A stretch of 64,000 nt of DNA from Pirellulales bacterium (GTDB taxonomy: Bacteria > Planctomycetota > Planctomycetia > Pirellulales > Lacipirellulaceae), in the NCBI GenBank assembly GCA_019636345.1, contig JAHBXQ010000003.1, positions 620,001 to 684,000 of the forward strand. The letters are read 5' to 3'. Both the position numbers and the translations under genes were made by a program. Each line of letters begins with the position of its first letter. Positions within the stretch are counted from its first letter, which is position 1. Below the pieces are notes generated by a model that was not told the DNA's origin, searched no databases, and saw only the letters and a program-made list of their open reading frames with translations. This document shows, piece after piece, positions 44,365 through 53,470 of this stretch.

Positions 44365-45378
44365 CTACCGTGCTTCGCTGGAGTCGACGATCTCGCCCCC
44401 GGCGCGGGTGCTGAGCGCGGCGAGCGTGACCAGGGAAATCGAATCGGAGACGAACCGCGTCGACCCGTCGGCAAAGCAAAGATTGGCCCCGCCGGGATGG
44501 CCGCTTCCCCAACCCATCAACCGGTCGTCCTGGCAGGCGTACGAAGCGCCGGTGACGCAGCTTTGCAGGGTGGCGACGGTGCTGTTCACCGGTTGCCGGC
44601 TGCTGCGCGTCACGTGCCCCAGACCCTTGAATCCACCCTGCCAGCCCCACAGCGCCCATTGATGGATCAGCAGGCTGCTGCGCTGGGTTTCCGGCTTCGC
44701 ATCGAACAGGGGGTCGAAATTGAACCGCTCGCCCAACAGGATCGTATTGCTCGAACCGTCGGTCACGGCCCGCAGACTGACAGGTTTCTGGTTGACAGTC
44801 GGCGCCGAGGCGGCGCCCGTCGAGAAGAAGATGCCGTTGACGTCGCCGTCCAAGACGTTCGTCGGGGCGATCAAGTCGTTGGGATAGTAGTTGCGCGTGC
44901 CGTGGTTGCCGGCGTAGCTGGTGACGCCGTAAAAGCCCGGATACTGCAGCCCCGAGTTGCCGGGGCTGTTGGTGAACTGACACACCCGCTCGGCCGGGCT
45001 GTCCGACGGACACAACATCGTGGCGATTTCAGTGGCCGCAGGCGCTTGCGGCGTGTTGCAGTTGTTGGCGAGGTTTGTATCGTCCCAGCGATCGTAGACC
45101 GACTGCTGCTCGATGTACGGCAGCAACTCGACGAAGAACGTCTTCCCGCGATAGGGATTGGGGGTTTGCGTCATGCCCGCGGGAAACATGTCGCCGCGCG
45201 AGAGATGGTTCTGCACCGCCAGCCCCAGTTGCTTGAGATGGTTGGTGCACTGCGTGCGCCGCGCCGCTTCTCGGGCTGCTTGGATTGCCGGCAACAGCAG
45301 TGCGACCAGCACGCCGATGATGGCGATGACGACCAACAACTCAACGAGAGTAAATCCCCGGCGTCCGACAACGCGCAT
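44365..45378 (-). CDS. DUF1559 pseudopilin-like protein
   Basis: 337 residues. N-terminus [20 protein letters not shown] is the prepilin-type signal. The H-x9-D-G motif reads HPGGANLCFADG. I chose ATG 45378 because GGGAG precedes it and the methylation site is then at the normal position; the frame extends 23 codons further without merit. It leads the four-gene minus-strand run that ends at 42135. Confidence 0.92.
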   Translation of the reverse strand: MRVVGRRGFTLVELLVVIAIIGVLVALLLPAIQAAREAARRTQCTNHLKQLGLAVQNHLSRGDMFPAGMTQTPNPYRGKTFFVELLPYIEQQSVYDRWDDTNLANNCNTPQAPAATEIATMLCPSDSPAERVCQFTNSPGNSGLQYPGFYGVTSYAGNHGTRNYYPNDLIAPTNVLDGDVNGIFFSTGAASAPTVNQKPVSLRAVTDGSSNTILLGERFNFDPLFDAKPETQRSSLLIHQWALWGWQGGFKGLGHVTRSSRQPVNSTVATLQSCVTGASYACQDDRLMGWGSGHPGGANLCFADGSTRFVSDSISLVTLAALSTRAGGEIVDSSEAR

Positions 45379-45600
45379 GCGAGTCTCCCTGCGAATGTTT
45401 TGTGATATACGACCGACGCCAGGCGGGACGACCGGGCCGAGCGGCAAGGGCTCGGGCTAAGTCGCGGGCGGGCCGTGTTGGTGACAGCCGATGGCGGCAG
45501 CGTACACCGGCTATGTTAAGGCCGGGGGAGGGAATTGGAAATGTTTTTTTTGAGATTCGGGCGACTTCCCCTGCGAAGCGCCCCGAGCTGGCAGCGGGGG

Positions 45601-46983
45601 TCACTCCGGCGCATCTTCCCCAATCGCGACATCCGCCCACACGAGCCGATGGTCGGAGCTCGGGAAGGGGTGCTCTCCCACGAGCCGAAACAGCGGGTCC
45701 TCGCGCACCGGCCAGAACACCCCCGAGGCGATCACGCGCAGGTCGGCCGAAGGAAGCACGTAGTCGAGTCGCAGGTTGCCCGGGCCGGGGTCGTCGGGGG
45801 GATCGCACGTGTCGTGGGCGGGGTCCCCGTGGTGATGCGCGTTGGCGCCCCCCTGGCGAGCGGCCTGCTCGACGGCGCCGCGACTCGCCGGCGGTTCGTA
45901 CTGTGCGATCCGCGGCGATGACAACAGGCGATTGATCGAGGGGGAACCTTCGCCGTCGTGCGGGTCGCTGTTCAAGTCGCCGACGACGACGAAGCTGCTT
46001 GCGGCCGGCAATCCTCCGGCGTTTCCCGCGTCGTCGACGATGTACGCCCCGTCGGCTGTCGGGCCGACGTAGTCGACCCACAGGCGGATTTCGTCGTGGT
46101 TGCGGCGGCCGTTGCGGTTTTCCGGGCCGTCGAAGATCGGCGGCGTGGGATGACTCGCCAGCAGGTGAATCCGTCGCCCGCCGACTTGAATCGGCACGTC
46201 CCAGTGGCTCTTGGACGACAGGGGAAATCGCCCCAAGGCCTCGGCCGAGTACCAATCGTTCGGCGCCGGGGTCGCGGGATCGTCGGGCAACTGCGCTCCG
46301 GGCATCTGCGCCCAGCGAAAGTTCTGGAACGTCCGCACGCCCTCGGCGTCGATCGGCCAGCGCGACAACACGGCCATGCCGTACTGTCCCTGGTAGCGTC
46401 CGAACCCCCAGCAGTCGCCGCCGTAGGCCTCGGTCCCCGCGCGGGCGTTGGTCCGACCGTTGCGATCAAGGTCGAACCCCGACGGCTCCCCGGTGTTCGT
46501 ATCAGCGAGAAACTGATACGCAAAAACGATGGGCTCGGCAGGTCCGTCGGGGTGCTCGCTGGCGTGCTGCGGGACGGCCAAGTAATTGTCGCAGAACGCC
46601 CGGAGCGTCGCGTGCTCGGGATCGTAGTCGATCTCGTTGACGAGCAGCACATCGGGCCGAACCCGTTGGATGATCTCGGCCAGGCACTCGGCTTGGCGAT
46701 CGCCGGGCTTCGCGAGCCGCTCGAGCACCTCGCCCGCGCGCTCGCCGTAGAGCGAAACATTGAACGTCGCGAATCGCACGCGATTGGGAATTGACTCGGA
46801 AAAACCAGGGTTGTTCGGCTCGTCGGCCAGCGCAGGGGGGGTCGCGGCCAGGGCGCTCAGCCCCACGAAAACTGCCAGGGCGCGTCGCCGCCGGTTGGGA
46901 GTCGGCGTCGGGGGCGCAAGGCCGCGGCTGCCGGCGGGAAGCGGCGAAAGCGGGGTCGCGGGGCTTGGACGGAAACGGGTCAT
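45601..46983 (-). CDS. Exported endonuclease/exonuclease/phosphatase-family protein
   Basis: 460 residues. An export signal lies near 32-54 (RRRALAVFVGLSALAATPPALADE). The EEP fold has its conserved sites: FATFNVSLYG, LLVNEIDYD (metal Glu), LLASHPTPPI, VVVGDLNSDP (Asp-x-Asn) and SSDHRLVWADV (C-terminal Asp-His). It probably cleaves phosphodiester or phosphate-ester bonds outside the cytoplasm; the long insert with DLDRNGRTNARAG resembles alkaline phosphatase-linked planctomycete forms. ATG 46983 is used; TTG 47004 would add seven residues. There is no PEP-CTERM tail, unlike the second EEP protein at 51762. Confidence 0.87.
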   Translation of the reverse strand: MTRFRPSPATPLSPLPAGSRGLAPPTPTPNRRRRALAVFVGLSALAATPPALADEPNNPGFSESIPNRVRFATFNVSLYGERAGEVLERLAKPGDRQAECLAEIIQRVRPDVLLVNEIDYDPEHATLRAFCDNYLAVPQHASEHPDGPAEPIVFAYQFLADTNTGEPSGFDLDRNGRTNARAGTEAYGGDCWGFGRYQGQYGMAVLSRWPIDAEGVRTFQNFRWAQMPGAQLPDDPATPAPNDWYSAEALGRFPLSSKSHWDVPIQVGGRRIHLLASHPTPPIFDGPENRNGRRNHDEIRLWVDYVGPTADGAYIVDDAGNAGGLPAASSFVVVGDLNSDPHDGEGSPSINRLLSSPRIAQYEPPASRGAVEQAARQGGANAHHHGDPAHDTCDPPDDPGPGNLRLDYVLPSADLRVIASGVFWPVREDPLFRLVGEHPFPSSDHRLVWADVAIGEDAPE

Positions 46984-47766
46984 GGGTCGCTCGCTGGTTG
47001 TCAATCGCTGAAAAAAGGCGGCCTTGCGGCGCCGAAAGCTTCACCCCCGCCGGCCGTTGGACTAGGCTGGAGCGTGTTCCGATGCGTGCCGCGGCACGGG
47101 TCGGCCGACGCCGCGCGGCCGACGATCAGGTCCTCGCGTGTCGCCGCGCGGGCTGAGACGGCGCGTTGTCGCGGCGAACCCAACCCTCCGAAACACGAAG
47201 ATCATTGCCGCAAGTTGCGCGGGCAGTGATCGCTGGTCCTCCCTCCCCGACACCTGACAAACATAGCGGCGCTTGCGGTCCTTGGGCGAGCCGTCGCAGC
47301 GCATCGTACCACGCTTCGCGACGATCGCAGCGCGGTCCTGTCGCAGAGAACGCCAACCCGCGCCGCTGCCCGGATCGTCGGCGACGCTGCCCGAGTCGCG
47401 CGCAGAAACGAACGTCACGCCAGAAATTTGCGCGAGGTTCGGGACCCGCGCGTAGCGACGAAACTCAAGCGGCAGCCACGAGATAGGAGTCCTGCAAGAA
47501 CTTTCAGCGCCAACTGGCGCGAGTTTTGCGTTGTTGATCTGTCTTTGCCCCAGCGCCACAATTCGCGGTTTGCGATGCGTCGAGAGCACGGCCCGTCGCG
47601 CAGCTGTTTATCAAGACTTGCCGCAAATCACATCAGAACTTCACGAAGCGGATGTAGTCTGACGTTCGGATCGCCCAGCCTGTGGCGTCGATCGAGCGAG
47701 TTGACGAATTCGAGTTTGCACCACGAGCACTTCCACCACGTTTTAGTTACTTGAGAGGGGACGCTA
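46984..47766. other. 783-base gap between divergent genes
   Basis: No gene recognised. A 175-codon minus-strand frame (47062-47589) lacks a ribosome site, a signal or any family motif and is probably chance. GCGCCA-AC-TGGCGC (47507-47520) is a short perfect palindrome followed by GAGTTTTG. The stretch must carry the promoters of the divergent genes on either side; none stands out. Confidence 0.5.
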
Positions 47767-48438
47767 ATGTCTGTGAAATCTCGTTTTGCCTGGACCGCGA
47801 TTTGCGGCTTGGTCCTGGCAACGTCCGTCGCCAATGTGCGTGCGGCGATCATCATCTCCCAGTACTACGAAGGTACGAGCAACAACAAGTGGATCGAGTT
47901 GTACAATTCCGGAGGCGCCTCGGTCGATCTGGCCGCCGGCAATTATCAACTCTCCCATTGGAGCAACGCCAACCGCGAGCTCTGGAAGACTGACGGCGCC
48001 CCGACCGGCACTCAAGCCCTCACCGGCGTCATTGCGGCCGGCGGGACCTATCTCATCGGCCATTCGTCCGCCGTGTTGCCGGCCTATGCGGTCGCCGATC
48101 AAACCAGCGGCTCGAACGGCGGATTGAACTTCAACGGCGATGACAGCGTCGCGGTTTGGGTGGGGACCACGTTCGCCACGGCGAGCATCGAGGACGTCTT
48201 CGGTCTGACCGCGAACACCGCTGCTGATCGCAGCTTTGTGCGCAATGCGAACATCGTTTCCGGCACGACGTCGGATTTCAGTGCGTCGGACTGGACGGAG
48301 TATTCCATTGCCGACGTCGAAGGGGCGGCTGCCGACGTCAATGAACGTCTGGGCTATCACGCCGCCATCCCGGAGCCGACGACCGTCGCCCTGGCCCTCG
48401 TGGGGCTGGCCGGTTTGGCGGTTCGGCGTCGTCGTTAG
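47767..48438 (+). CDS. PEP-CTERM protein with a lamin-tail-like domain
   Basis: 223 residues. Signal peptide MSVKSRFAWTAICGLVLATS...VRA. The body reads IIISQYYEGTSNNKWIELYN and LTGVIAAGGTYLIGHSS, the pattern of the lamin-tail (LTD) domain found in bacterial surface and nuclease proteins. PEP-CTERM tail AIPEPTTVALALVGLAGLAVRRRR. A purine-rich GAGAGGGG site precedes the ATG. It is probably a surface-attached binding protein. It is followed by a strong hairpin at 48513-48540. Confidence 0.85.
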   Translation: MSVKSRFAWTAICGLVLATSVANVRAAIIISQYYEGTSNNKWIELYNSGGASVDLAAGNYQLSHWSNANRELWKTDGAPTGTQALTGVIAAGGTYLIGHSSAVLPAYAVADQTSGSNGGLNFNGDDSVAVWVGTTFATASIEDVFGLTANTAADRSFVRNANIVSGTTSDFSASDWTEYSIADVEGAAADVNERLGYHAAIPEPTTVALALVGLAGLAVRRRR

Positions 48439-48512
48439 CATTTGCCGGCGTGTCGCGCACGCCGCGTAGGATCGTGTCGTTCGACGCGGTCAAGTCTCGC
48501 CAACTCAGGCGT

Positions 48513-48540
48513 GCCCCTCGCAGTTGTCGCTGCGAGGGGC
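48513..48540 (+). terminator. Hairpin after the lamin-tail gene
   Basis: GCCCCTCGCA (48513-48522) pairs perfectly with TGCGAGGGGC (48531-48540) across an eight-base loop, 75 bases after the stop. No T-run follows. Confidence 0.5.
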
Positions 48541-48721
48541 GGGCCTGTGGCGAGGGGCGTGCTGGGCGTTCGCACGAAAACGAAACAGAGGAATTCACTG
48601 CCCGCGGAAATGACTGCCGGAACAAAATCCTGCTTCGGTCGGCGTCGCGCTGGAAACCGACCAAGTTGCTGCCGACTTTCTAGTTCACAGACTTCAATCA
48701 CTCTACGGATCGACTCCTACT

Positions 48722-49792
48722 ATGAAACGCTTTGTCACGGCCTTCGCCGTCTGCATGATCGCGTGCGTCGCTCAGGTTGCCTCCGCGGCGGTGTTCTTCA
48801 CCGATGCGTTCGAGTACGAAGACGGGCAACTGACGGCCCACAATGAGGGCGCCAACGTTTCAGGCGGCTTGTGGACGACTCACAGTCCGACCCCTGTGCA
48901 GACCGTCACTGCATCGACCATGCAAGTATTGGACGGCGCCGCGGTGGTGAAGACCTCCGGCGTCGAGGACGTGAATCGCGTTACCGGGTTCACGCAATCC
49001 GAAGGTGAAACGTGGTACTACGCCGCCCGCTTTAGCGTAAACGATCTTCGGGACCCGCCGGGAACTGGAGCGTTGGCCTCGGCAAATCAGTACTTCATTC
49101 ACTTCAAGGACGACGGCACGTTTAATTTTCGCAGTCGGCTCTACGTACTGCCGCCGAATGATGCCGAGAGTCCGAATTTCACGCTCGGTTTGTCTTCCTC
49201 AAGCGTCTCGGGCGGCAACGGACAAGTTGTCAACTGGAGCTCCGATTTGACCTTCGGCGAGACCTACACAGTCGTTGTTTCTTACAAGGCGTTCGACTCC
49301 GATCCGGAGACGACCGACGACGGTTTTGCCAGTCTGTGGGTCAATCCGAGCAGTTCAGCCAGCCCGTCGATTACCGACACGCTGCCCAACTCGAACATCA
49401 CGACCGGGCTTATGACTTCGCTGGCGTTGCGACAAAACGGGGCGGGGAGTTCGAACCCGGATGTGTTGGTCGACGTTGTTTCAATCGGCAACAGCTTTGA
49501 CGACGTCCTGGCCGCTCTCGGCGGCGGCGGGGGCGAGTTCGCGGCGGCCGACTTCAACGAGAACGGGGCGGTCGACGGGACCGACCTCGGGATTTGGGCC
49601 GGCGGCTACGGTTCGACCGGCGCCCCGAAGTCCTCGGGCGACGCGACCGGCGAAGGGGACGTCGACGGAGCCGACTTCCTCGTCTGGCAACGCGAGTACA
49701 CCGGGCCCCCCGCCGTCGGCGCCGTCCCCGAGCCGACCTCCGTCGGGCTGGTCCTGGTCGGGCTGGCGGTCTTGGCCCGTCGGAAGAAGTAG
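48722..49792 (+). CDS. PEP-CTERM protein with dockerin-like module
   Basis: 356 residues. Signal peptide MKRFVTAFAVCMIACVAQVASA. The body (VFFTDAFEYEDGQLTAHNEG ... TWYYAARFSV) resembles a LamG/concanavalin-type sandwich. Residues about 270-320 are a dockerin-like pair (FNENGAVDGTDLGIW, GDVDGADFLVWQREY) and the tail is AVPEPTSVGLVLVGLAVLARRKK. The C-terminal module is almost identical to that of the gene at 50069, down to shared runs of about 30 bases. A 12-bp hairpin follows the stop. The ligand is unknown. Confidence 0.85.
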   Translation: MKRFVTAFAVCMIACVAQVASAAVFFTDAFEYEDGQLTAHNEGANVSGGLWTTHSPTPVQTVTASTMQVLDGAAVVKTSGVEDVNRVTGFTQSEGETWYYAARFSVNDLRDPPGTGALASANQYFIHFKDDGTFNFRSRLYVLPPNDAESPNFTLGLSSSSVSGGNGQVVNWSSDLTFGETYTVVVSYKAFDSDPETTDDGFASLWVNPSSSASPSITDTLPNSNITTGLMTSLALRQNGAGSSNPDVLVDVVSIGNSFDDVLAALGGGGGEFAAADFNENGAVDGTDLGIWAGGYGSTGAPKSSGDATGEGDVDGADFLVWQREYTGPPAVGAVPEPTSVGLVLVGLAVLARRKK

Positions 49793-49835
49793 CCTCGACC
49801 ATCGTCGGCGACTGACGACGGATGATTGACATCGG

Positions 49836-49863
49836 GCCGCCCGGACCGTGAGGTCCGGGCGGC
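49836..49863 (+). terminator. 12-bp perfect hairpin after the PEP-CTERM gene
   Basis: GCCGCCCGGACC (49836-49847) pairs with GGTCCGGGCGGC (49852-49863) around GTGA, followed by TTCCGTATTCC. It lies 44 bases after the stop at 49792. A weak T-rich tail makes it a likely terminator. Confidence 0.65.
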
Positions 49864-50068
49864 TTCCGTATTCCGGCCTTCCTCGGGCCGGAGTCGGACG
49901 GAGCGAGCCGCTCGACCCCCGCCGGAGTCGTCGCGGACCAGCCGGTTAGAGGAAGCCTCGGGGCTTCGCAGCCGGTCGTATCTGAAGCAGAATACGAGTT
50001 ACGGAGATTTTGTGCGGATCCCACCACTTTCGTTGATGAGCTCGCTTGTCAGTTCCGGAGCAATGGCG

Positions 50069-51406
50069 ATGAAAAGCAGATACGTCCTGTCGGCGTTGGC
50101 GTTGGCCACGATCACTCTGAACACGGCGTCCGCCGCGTTGTACGTCACCCGCGTCGGCGACGGCAGCGGGTCGCTCACCAATGCTGCCGTCCCTGTGTTT
50201 GTCGAAAAATTCACGGACGTCGGCGCCCCCCTGGGAACCATTTCCTTGCCGACGACCGCCTCGGAAAGCCAGCGAGCCTTGGTGCTTGGGGGAACGGCCA
50301 CGTCGGTCGGGTTCATCAACGCGTCGGGGGACGGCAACTATCTGTTCTTGGCCGGTTTCGACGCTGCCGTGGGTACGGCTAGCGTCAACAGCACGACCTC
50401 GGCGGTTGCGAATCGCGTTGTTGGTCGCATCAGCGTGAGCGACGATTCGATCGACACAAGCACGGCGTTCACCGACACCTCGTATTCGGGCGACAACATT
50501 CGTAGCGTGGTGTCGACCAACGGGACCGACATTTGGACCGCCGGGACCGCGTCGAGCGGCGCCAACGGCGGCGTCCGCTACACGACGTTCGGCAGCAACT
50601 CCTCGACTCGCGTTTCGTCGACCCCGACGAACACCCGCGTCGTGAACATTTACAACGGCCAGTTGTATGTTTCGAGCGGCACCGCGGCGTTTCTTGGCGT
50701 GAGCACCGTCGGGACCGGGCTCCCGACGATGTCCGACGAAGCGACCTCGACTCTTGCGGTCAACGTCACCGGCACCGGGACGGGCACCGCTTCGTCGTAC
50801 GACTTCTGGTTCAAGGACGACAACACGGTTTACATCGCCGATGATCGAACGTTGGCCAACGGCGGCGGGATTCAGAAATGGTCGTTTGATTCGGGCTCTT
50901 CGGTTTGGGGGCTTGATTACACCTTGAACGTCGGCGCCGGGGCCCGCGGGTTGGCCGGAACAATGAGCGGCGGCAACGCCGTCCTGTACACGATCACCGC
51001 CGACAATCCGAGCCGGCTTGTCAGCATCACCGACGACAACGGCGTCGACTCGGTCTTCTCCACTCTGGCCTCGGCTGCGACCAACACGCAGTTCCGCGGC
51101 GTGGCGTTCATCCCCTCCGGCGGCGGAGGCGAGTTCGCCGCGGCCGACTTCAACGAGAACGGCGCCGTCGACGGAACGGACCTCGGCATTTGGAGCAACG
51201 GCTACGGGTTGACCGGCGCCCCGAAGTCCTCGGGCGACGCAACCGGCGACGGGGACGTCGACGGGCGCGACTTCCTCGTCTGGCAGCGCCAGTACACCGG
51301 GACCCCCGTGGCCGTCGCCGCCGTGCCCGAGCCGGCTTCGGTCGGGCTGACGCTGGTCGTGCTCGGCGGGTTGGCCCTGGCCGCCCGCAGGGGGCGCCAC
51401 AGCTAG
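50069..51406 (+). CDS. PEP-CTERM protein with dockerin-like module
   Basis: 445 residues. Signal peptide MKSRYVLSALALATITLNTASA. The body is Ser/Thr/Asn/Gly-rich with repeated short beta strands (VGFINASGDGNYLFLAGF, IYNGQLYVSSG, NTVYIADDRTLANGGG), suggesting a beta-propeller. A dockerin-like module (FNENGAVDGTDLGIW, GDVDGRDFLVWQRQY) and PEP-CTERM tail (AVPEPASVG, helix, RRGRHS) end it. ATG 50069 is preferred because GGAG at 50057-50060 is eight bases before it; ATG 50063 is too close. The function is unknown. Confidence 0.85.
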   Translation: MKSRYVLSALALATITLNTASAALYVTRVGDGSGSLTNAAVPVFVEKFTDVGAPLGTISLPTTASESQRALVLGGTATSVGFINASGDGNYLFLAGFDAAVGTASVNSTTSAVANRVVGRISVSDDSIDTSTAFTDTSYSGDNIRSVVSTNGTDIWTAGTASSGANGGVRYTTFGSNSSTRVSSTPTNTRVVNIYNGQLYVSSGTAAFLGVSTVGTGLPTMSDEATSTLAVNVTGTGTGTASSYDFWFKDDNTVYIADDRTLANGGGIQKWSFDSGSSVWGLDYTLNVGAGARGLAGTMSGGNAVLYTITADNPSRLVSITDDNGVDSVFSTLASAATNTQFRGVAFIPSGGGGEFAAADFNENGAVDGTDLGIWSNGYGLTGAPKSSGDATGDGDVDGRDFLVWQRQYTGTPVAVAAVPEPASVGLTLVVLGGLALAARRGRHS

Positions 51407-51422
51407 GCATTGCCCCCCAACG

Positions 51423-51536
51423 TGAGCGGACGGCGCTAGCCGCCGGTTTAGCGCGCGCCCGGGGTTTGTCGGTCGTCGTCGCAACGAATGGCCTGTCGTT
51501 GCGCGTCGTTCACCGGCGGCTAGCGCCGTCCGCTCA
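51423..51536. repeat. Inverted-repeat element, copy 2 (both arms perfect)
   Basis: 25-base arms at 51423-51447 and 51512-51536 are exact reverse complements, separated by 64 bases. The left arm is also identical to 3105-3129. The core GGCGCTAGCCGCC is nearly palindromic. No open frame lies inside. It sits between a PEP-CTERM gene and the EEP gene. No target-site duplication was obvious. Confidence 0.8.
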
Positions 51537-51625
51537 TGGTTGGGGGGGAAAGCCGAAAGTTCGACGAAAGACTTGTTCGCGGGCAAATCGTTTGTCAGAT
51601 TCGCCCCGGCTGGTTTTAATGAAGG

Positions 51626-51669
51626 GACGGCCGCGCTCTGGGGGCAGGGCGCGGCCGTCTTCGTTGTTT
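51626..51669 (+). terminator. Intrinsic-terminator-like hairpin
   Basis: GACGGCCGCGC (51626-51636) pairs perfectly with GCGCGGCCGTC (51649-51659) over a 12-base loop, followed by TTCGTTGTTT. It lies beyond the repeat, 220 bases after the stop at 51406 and before the EEP gene. Confidence 0.6.
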
Positions 51670-51761
51670 CGCCGGCTTATGCCGCGCAGGTCCGGAACCC
51701 TGCGCGTCGCCCGGCGCCTAGGAACCCGGCAGAGGAGCAGGCGATCGGCCGGCATTCGCTC

Positions 51762-53435
51762 ATGTTGTTTCTTGCCAAACGAGTCTTCGCGACGGGGCTG
51801 ACGGCGCTGGCCGTCTGCTGGTCCGCCGCCGGCGATGCGCTTGCGCAGCTGCGGATCGTCACTTACAACACGGCCAACGGCCAGTTTAACGGAGCTCTTG
51901 CGCCGCGGGCCGGGATGGACTTCGTTCTGCGCGCCATTGGCGAAGAAATCGTGAACGGCGTTCAACGGCCGATCGACGTCATTGCCCTGCAGGAGCAATA
52001 CACGACGGCGACGGCTACGCAAGCGTTCGTCGATCTATTGAACGGGATCTACGGCCCCGGGACGTACGCCCGCGGCTTCCTCGACGGCGACACGAGCGAC
52101 AGCTTCCGCCGCGCGGGGGCGCCGGCGCTCGTTTACAACACGCAGACGGTGCAGCTCATCGGCGAGACGAAGTTCGGCGACGTCGGCACCAGCGACGGCA
52201 CGGGCGCCACGCCGGCGCAGCAGCCGCGTTCGACGATGCGCTACCAGTTGCGACCCGTGGGGTACGACGAGCGGGCCGACTTCTATGTCTACTCGAGCCA
52301 CATGAAATCCGACACGGGCACCGAGAACAACAATCGCCGGCTGGTCGAGGCGGAAGCGATTCGGACCGACGCCGACGCCTTGGGCGCCGGGGTCTATGCG
52401 ATCTACGCCGGCGACTTCAACATCCGATCATCGAGTCAGGCGGCCTATCAGCATCTCCGCTCGGCGGGGACCGGGCAGGCCGTCGATCCGCTCAACGTGG
52501 CCAACACGCTGCAAAGCTGGAACAACAATTCCAACTACGCCGCGATCCACACGCAAAGTCCGACGACCTCGGAACGTTTTAGCGGCCAGACCCTGTCGGG
52601 CATGGACGATCGGTTCGATTTCCAGCTTGTCACGAGCGCCCTGTTCGACAACGAGGGGATGAGCCTGCTCGCCGGGTCGTACCACGCGTTCGGCAACAAC
52701 GGGACGACCTACAACTCGGACCTCGACGACGCCTCGAACACCTACGCCTTCAACGGCGTCACGTTCAGCGGGGCGAACACCCGGGCGCAGTTGCTGACGA
52801 ATCTGGCGTCCGTGACCGACCATTTGCCGGTGGTCGCCGATTACCAAGTGCCGGCGATCATGGGGGCGACGCTCGCCTCGTCGATTCCGCCGGTCGTGCC
52901 GGTCGGCGTCCCAACGTCGATCGACCTGTTGGTGCGAAACCTGGCCAACGTGACGGTCGCCCACGGGGCGGACGAGCTCGATTACTCGTTCACGGTCTCG
53001 GGCGACCTGTCCGGACTCGGGTCGGGGACGACGCTTGCGCTGGCCGGCGGCAATCTCCACTCGATCATGCTCGACACCGCCACGCCGGGCCTCAAGTCGG
53101 GGTCGATCGTCGTCACCACCGACAGCCAAGCGGCGGCCAACCCGCTGGTGACGATCCCGGTGAACTACCTCGTCGGTACGGTCTCGCCGGCCGATTTCAA
53201 CGTGGACGGCTACGTCGACGCGACCGATCTGGCGACGTGGCAAACCGCGTTCGGCATGACGGCCGCGGGGGACGCCACCGGCGACTCGGTCACGAACGGC
53301 GCCGACTTTCTGGTCTGGCAGCGTGATTACACGGGACCGGGGGGAGCGATCGCGGCCGTGCCCGAGCCGACGAGCGCGGCGCTGGCGCTGCTGGTCGCGG
53401 CGGGGTTGCTAGGCCGCAAGCGAGCCCGCGGCTGA
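51762..53435 (+). CDS. Secreted EEP-family hydrolase with dockerin-like module and PEP-CTERM
   Basis: 557 residues. Signal peptide MLFLAKRVFATGLTALAVCW...ALAQ. The endonuclease/exonuclease/phosphatase domain has LRIVTYNTANGQ, IALQEQY (metal Glu), FYVYSSHMKS, YAGDFNIRSS (Asp-x-Asn) and SVTDHLPVVADY (Asp-His). A CARDB-like beta domain (VPTSIDLLVRNLANVTVAHG), dockerin-like loops (FNVDGYVDATDLATWQTAFG, GDSVTNGADFLVWQRDY) and a PEP-CTERM tail (AVPEPTSAALALLVAAG, RKRARG) follow. It is likely a surface phosphodiesterase or nuclease. ATG 51762 opens the signal; the frame extends 74 codons upstream through the terminator hairpin and is not used. Confidence 0.88.
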   Translation: MLFLAKRVFATGLTALAVCWSAAGDALAQLRIVTYNTANGQFNGALAPRAGMDFVLRAIGEEIVNGVQRPIDVIALQEQYTTATATQAFVDLLNGIYGPGTYARGFLDGDTSDSFRRAGAPALVYNTQTVQLIGETKFGDVGTSDGTGATPAQQPRSTMRYQLRPVGYDERADFYVYSSHMKSDTGTENNNRRLVEAEAIRTDADALGAGVYAIYAGDFNIRSSSQAAYQHLRSAGTGQAVDPLNVANTLQSWNNNSNYAAIHTQSPTTSERFSGQTLSGMDDRFDFQLVTSALFDNEGMSLLAGSYHAFGNNGTTYNSDLDDASNTYAFNGVTFSGANTRAQLLTNLASVTDHLPVVADYQVPAIMGATLASSIPPVVPVGVPTSIDLLVRNLANVTVAHGADELDYSFTVSGDLSGLGSGTTLALAGGNLHSIMLDTATPGLKSGSIVVTTDSQAAANPLVTIPVNYLVGTVSPADFNVDGYVDATDLATWQTAFGMTAAGDATGDSVTNGADFLVWQRDYTGPGGAIAAVPEPTSAALALLVAAGLLGRKRARG

Positions 53436-53470
53436 GGGGCGTGCGTCAGGGCGCCGGGGGCGAGCGCGGA

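Noticed and set aside
47062-47589. A 175-codon minus-strand frame in the large gap
   Set aside because: No family motif, ribosome site or plausible composition; left as non-coding.
51423-51536. Possible phage or integrative-element attachment site
   Set aside because: There is no integrase, tRNA or direct repeat nearby; the structure is an inverted repeat.
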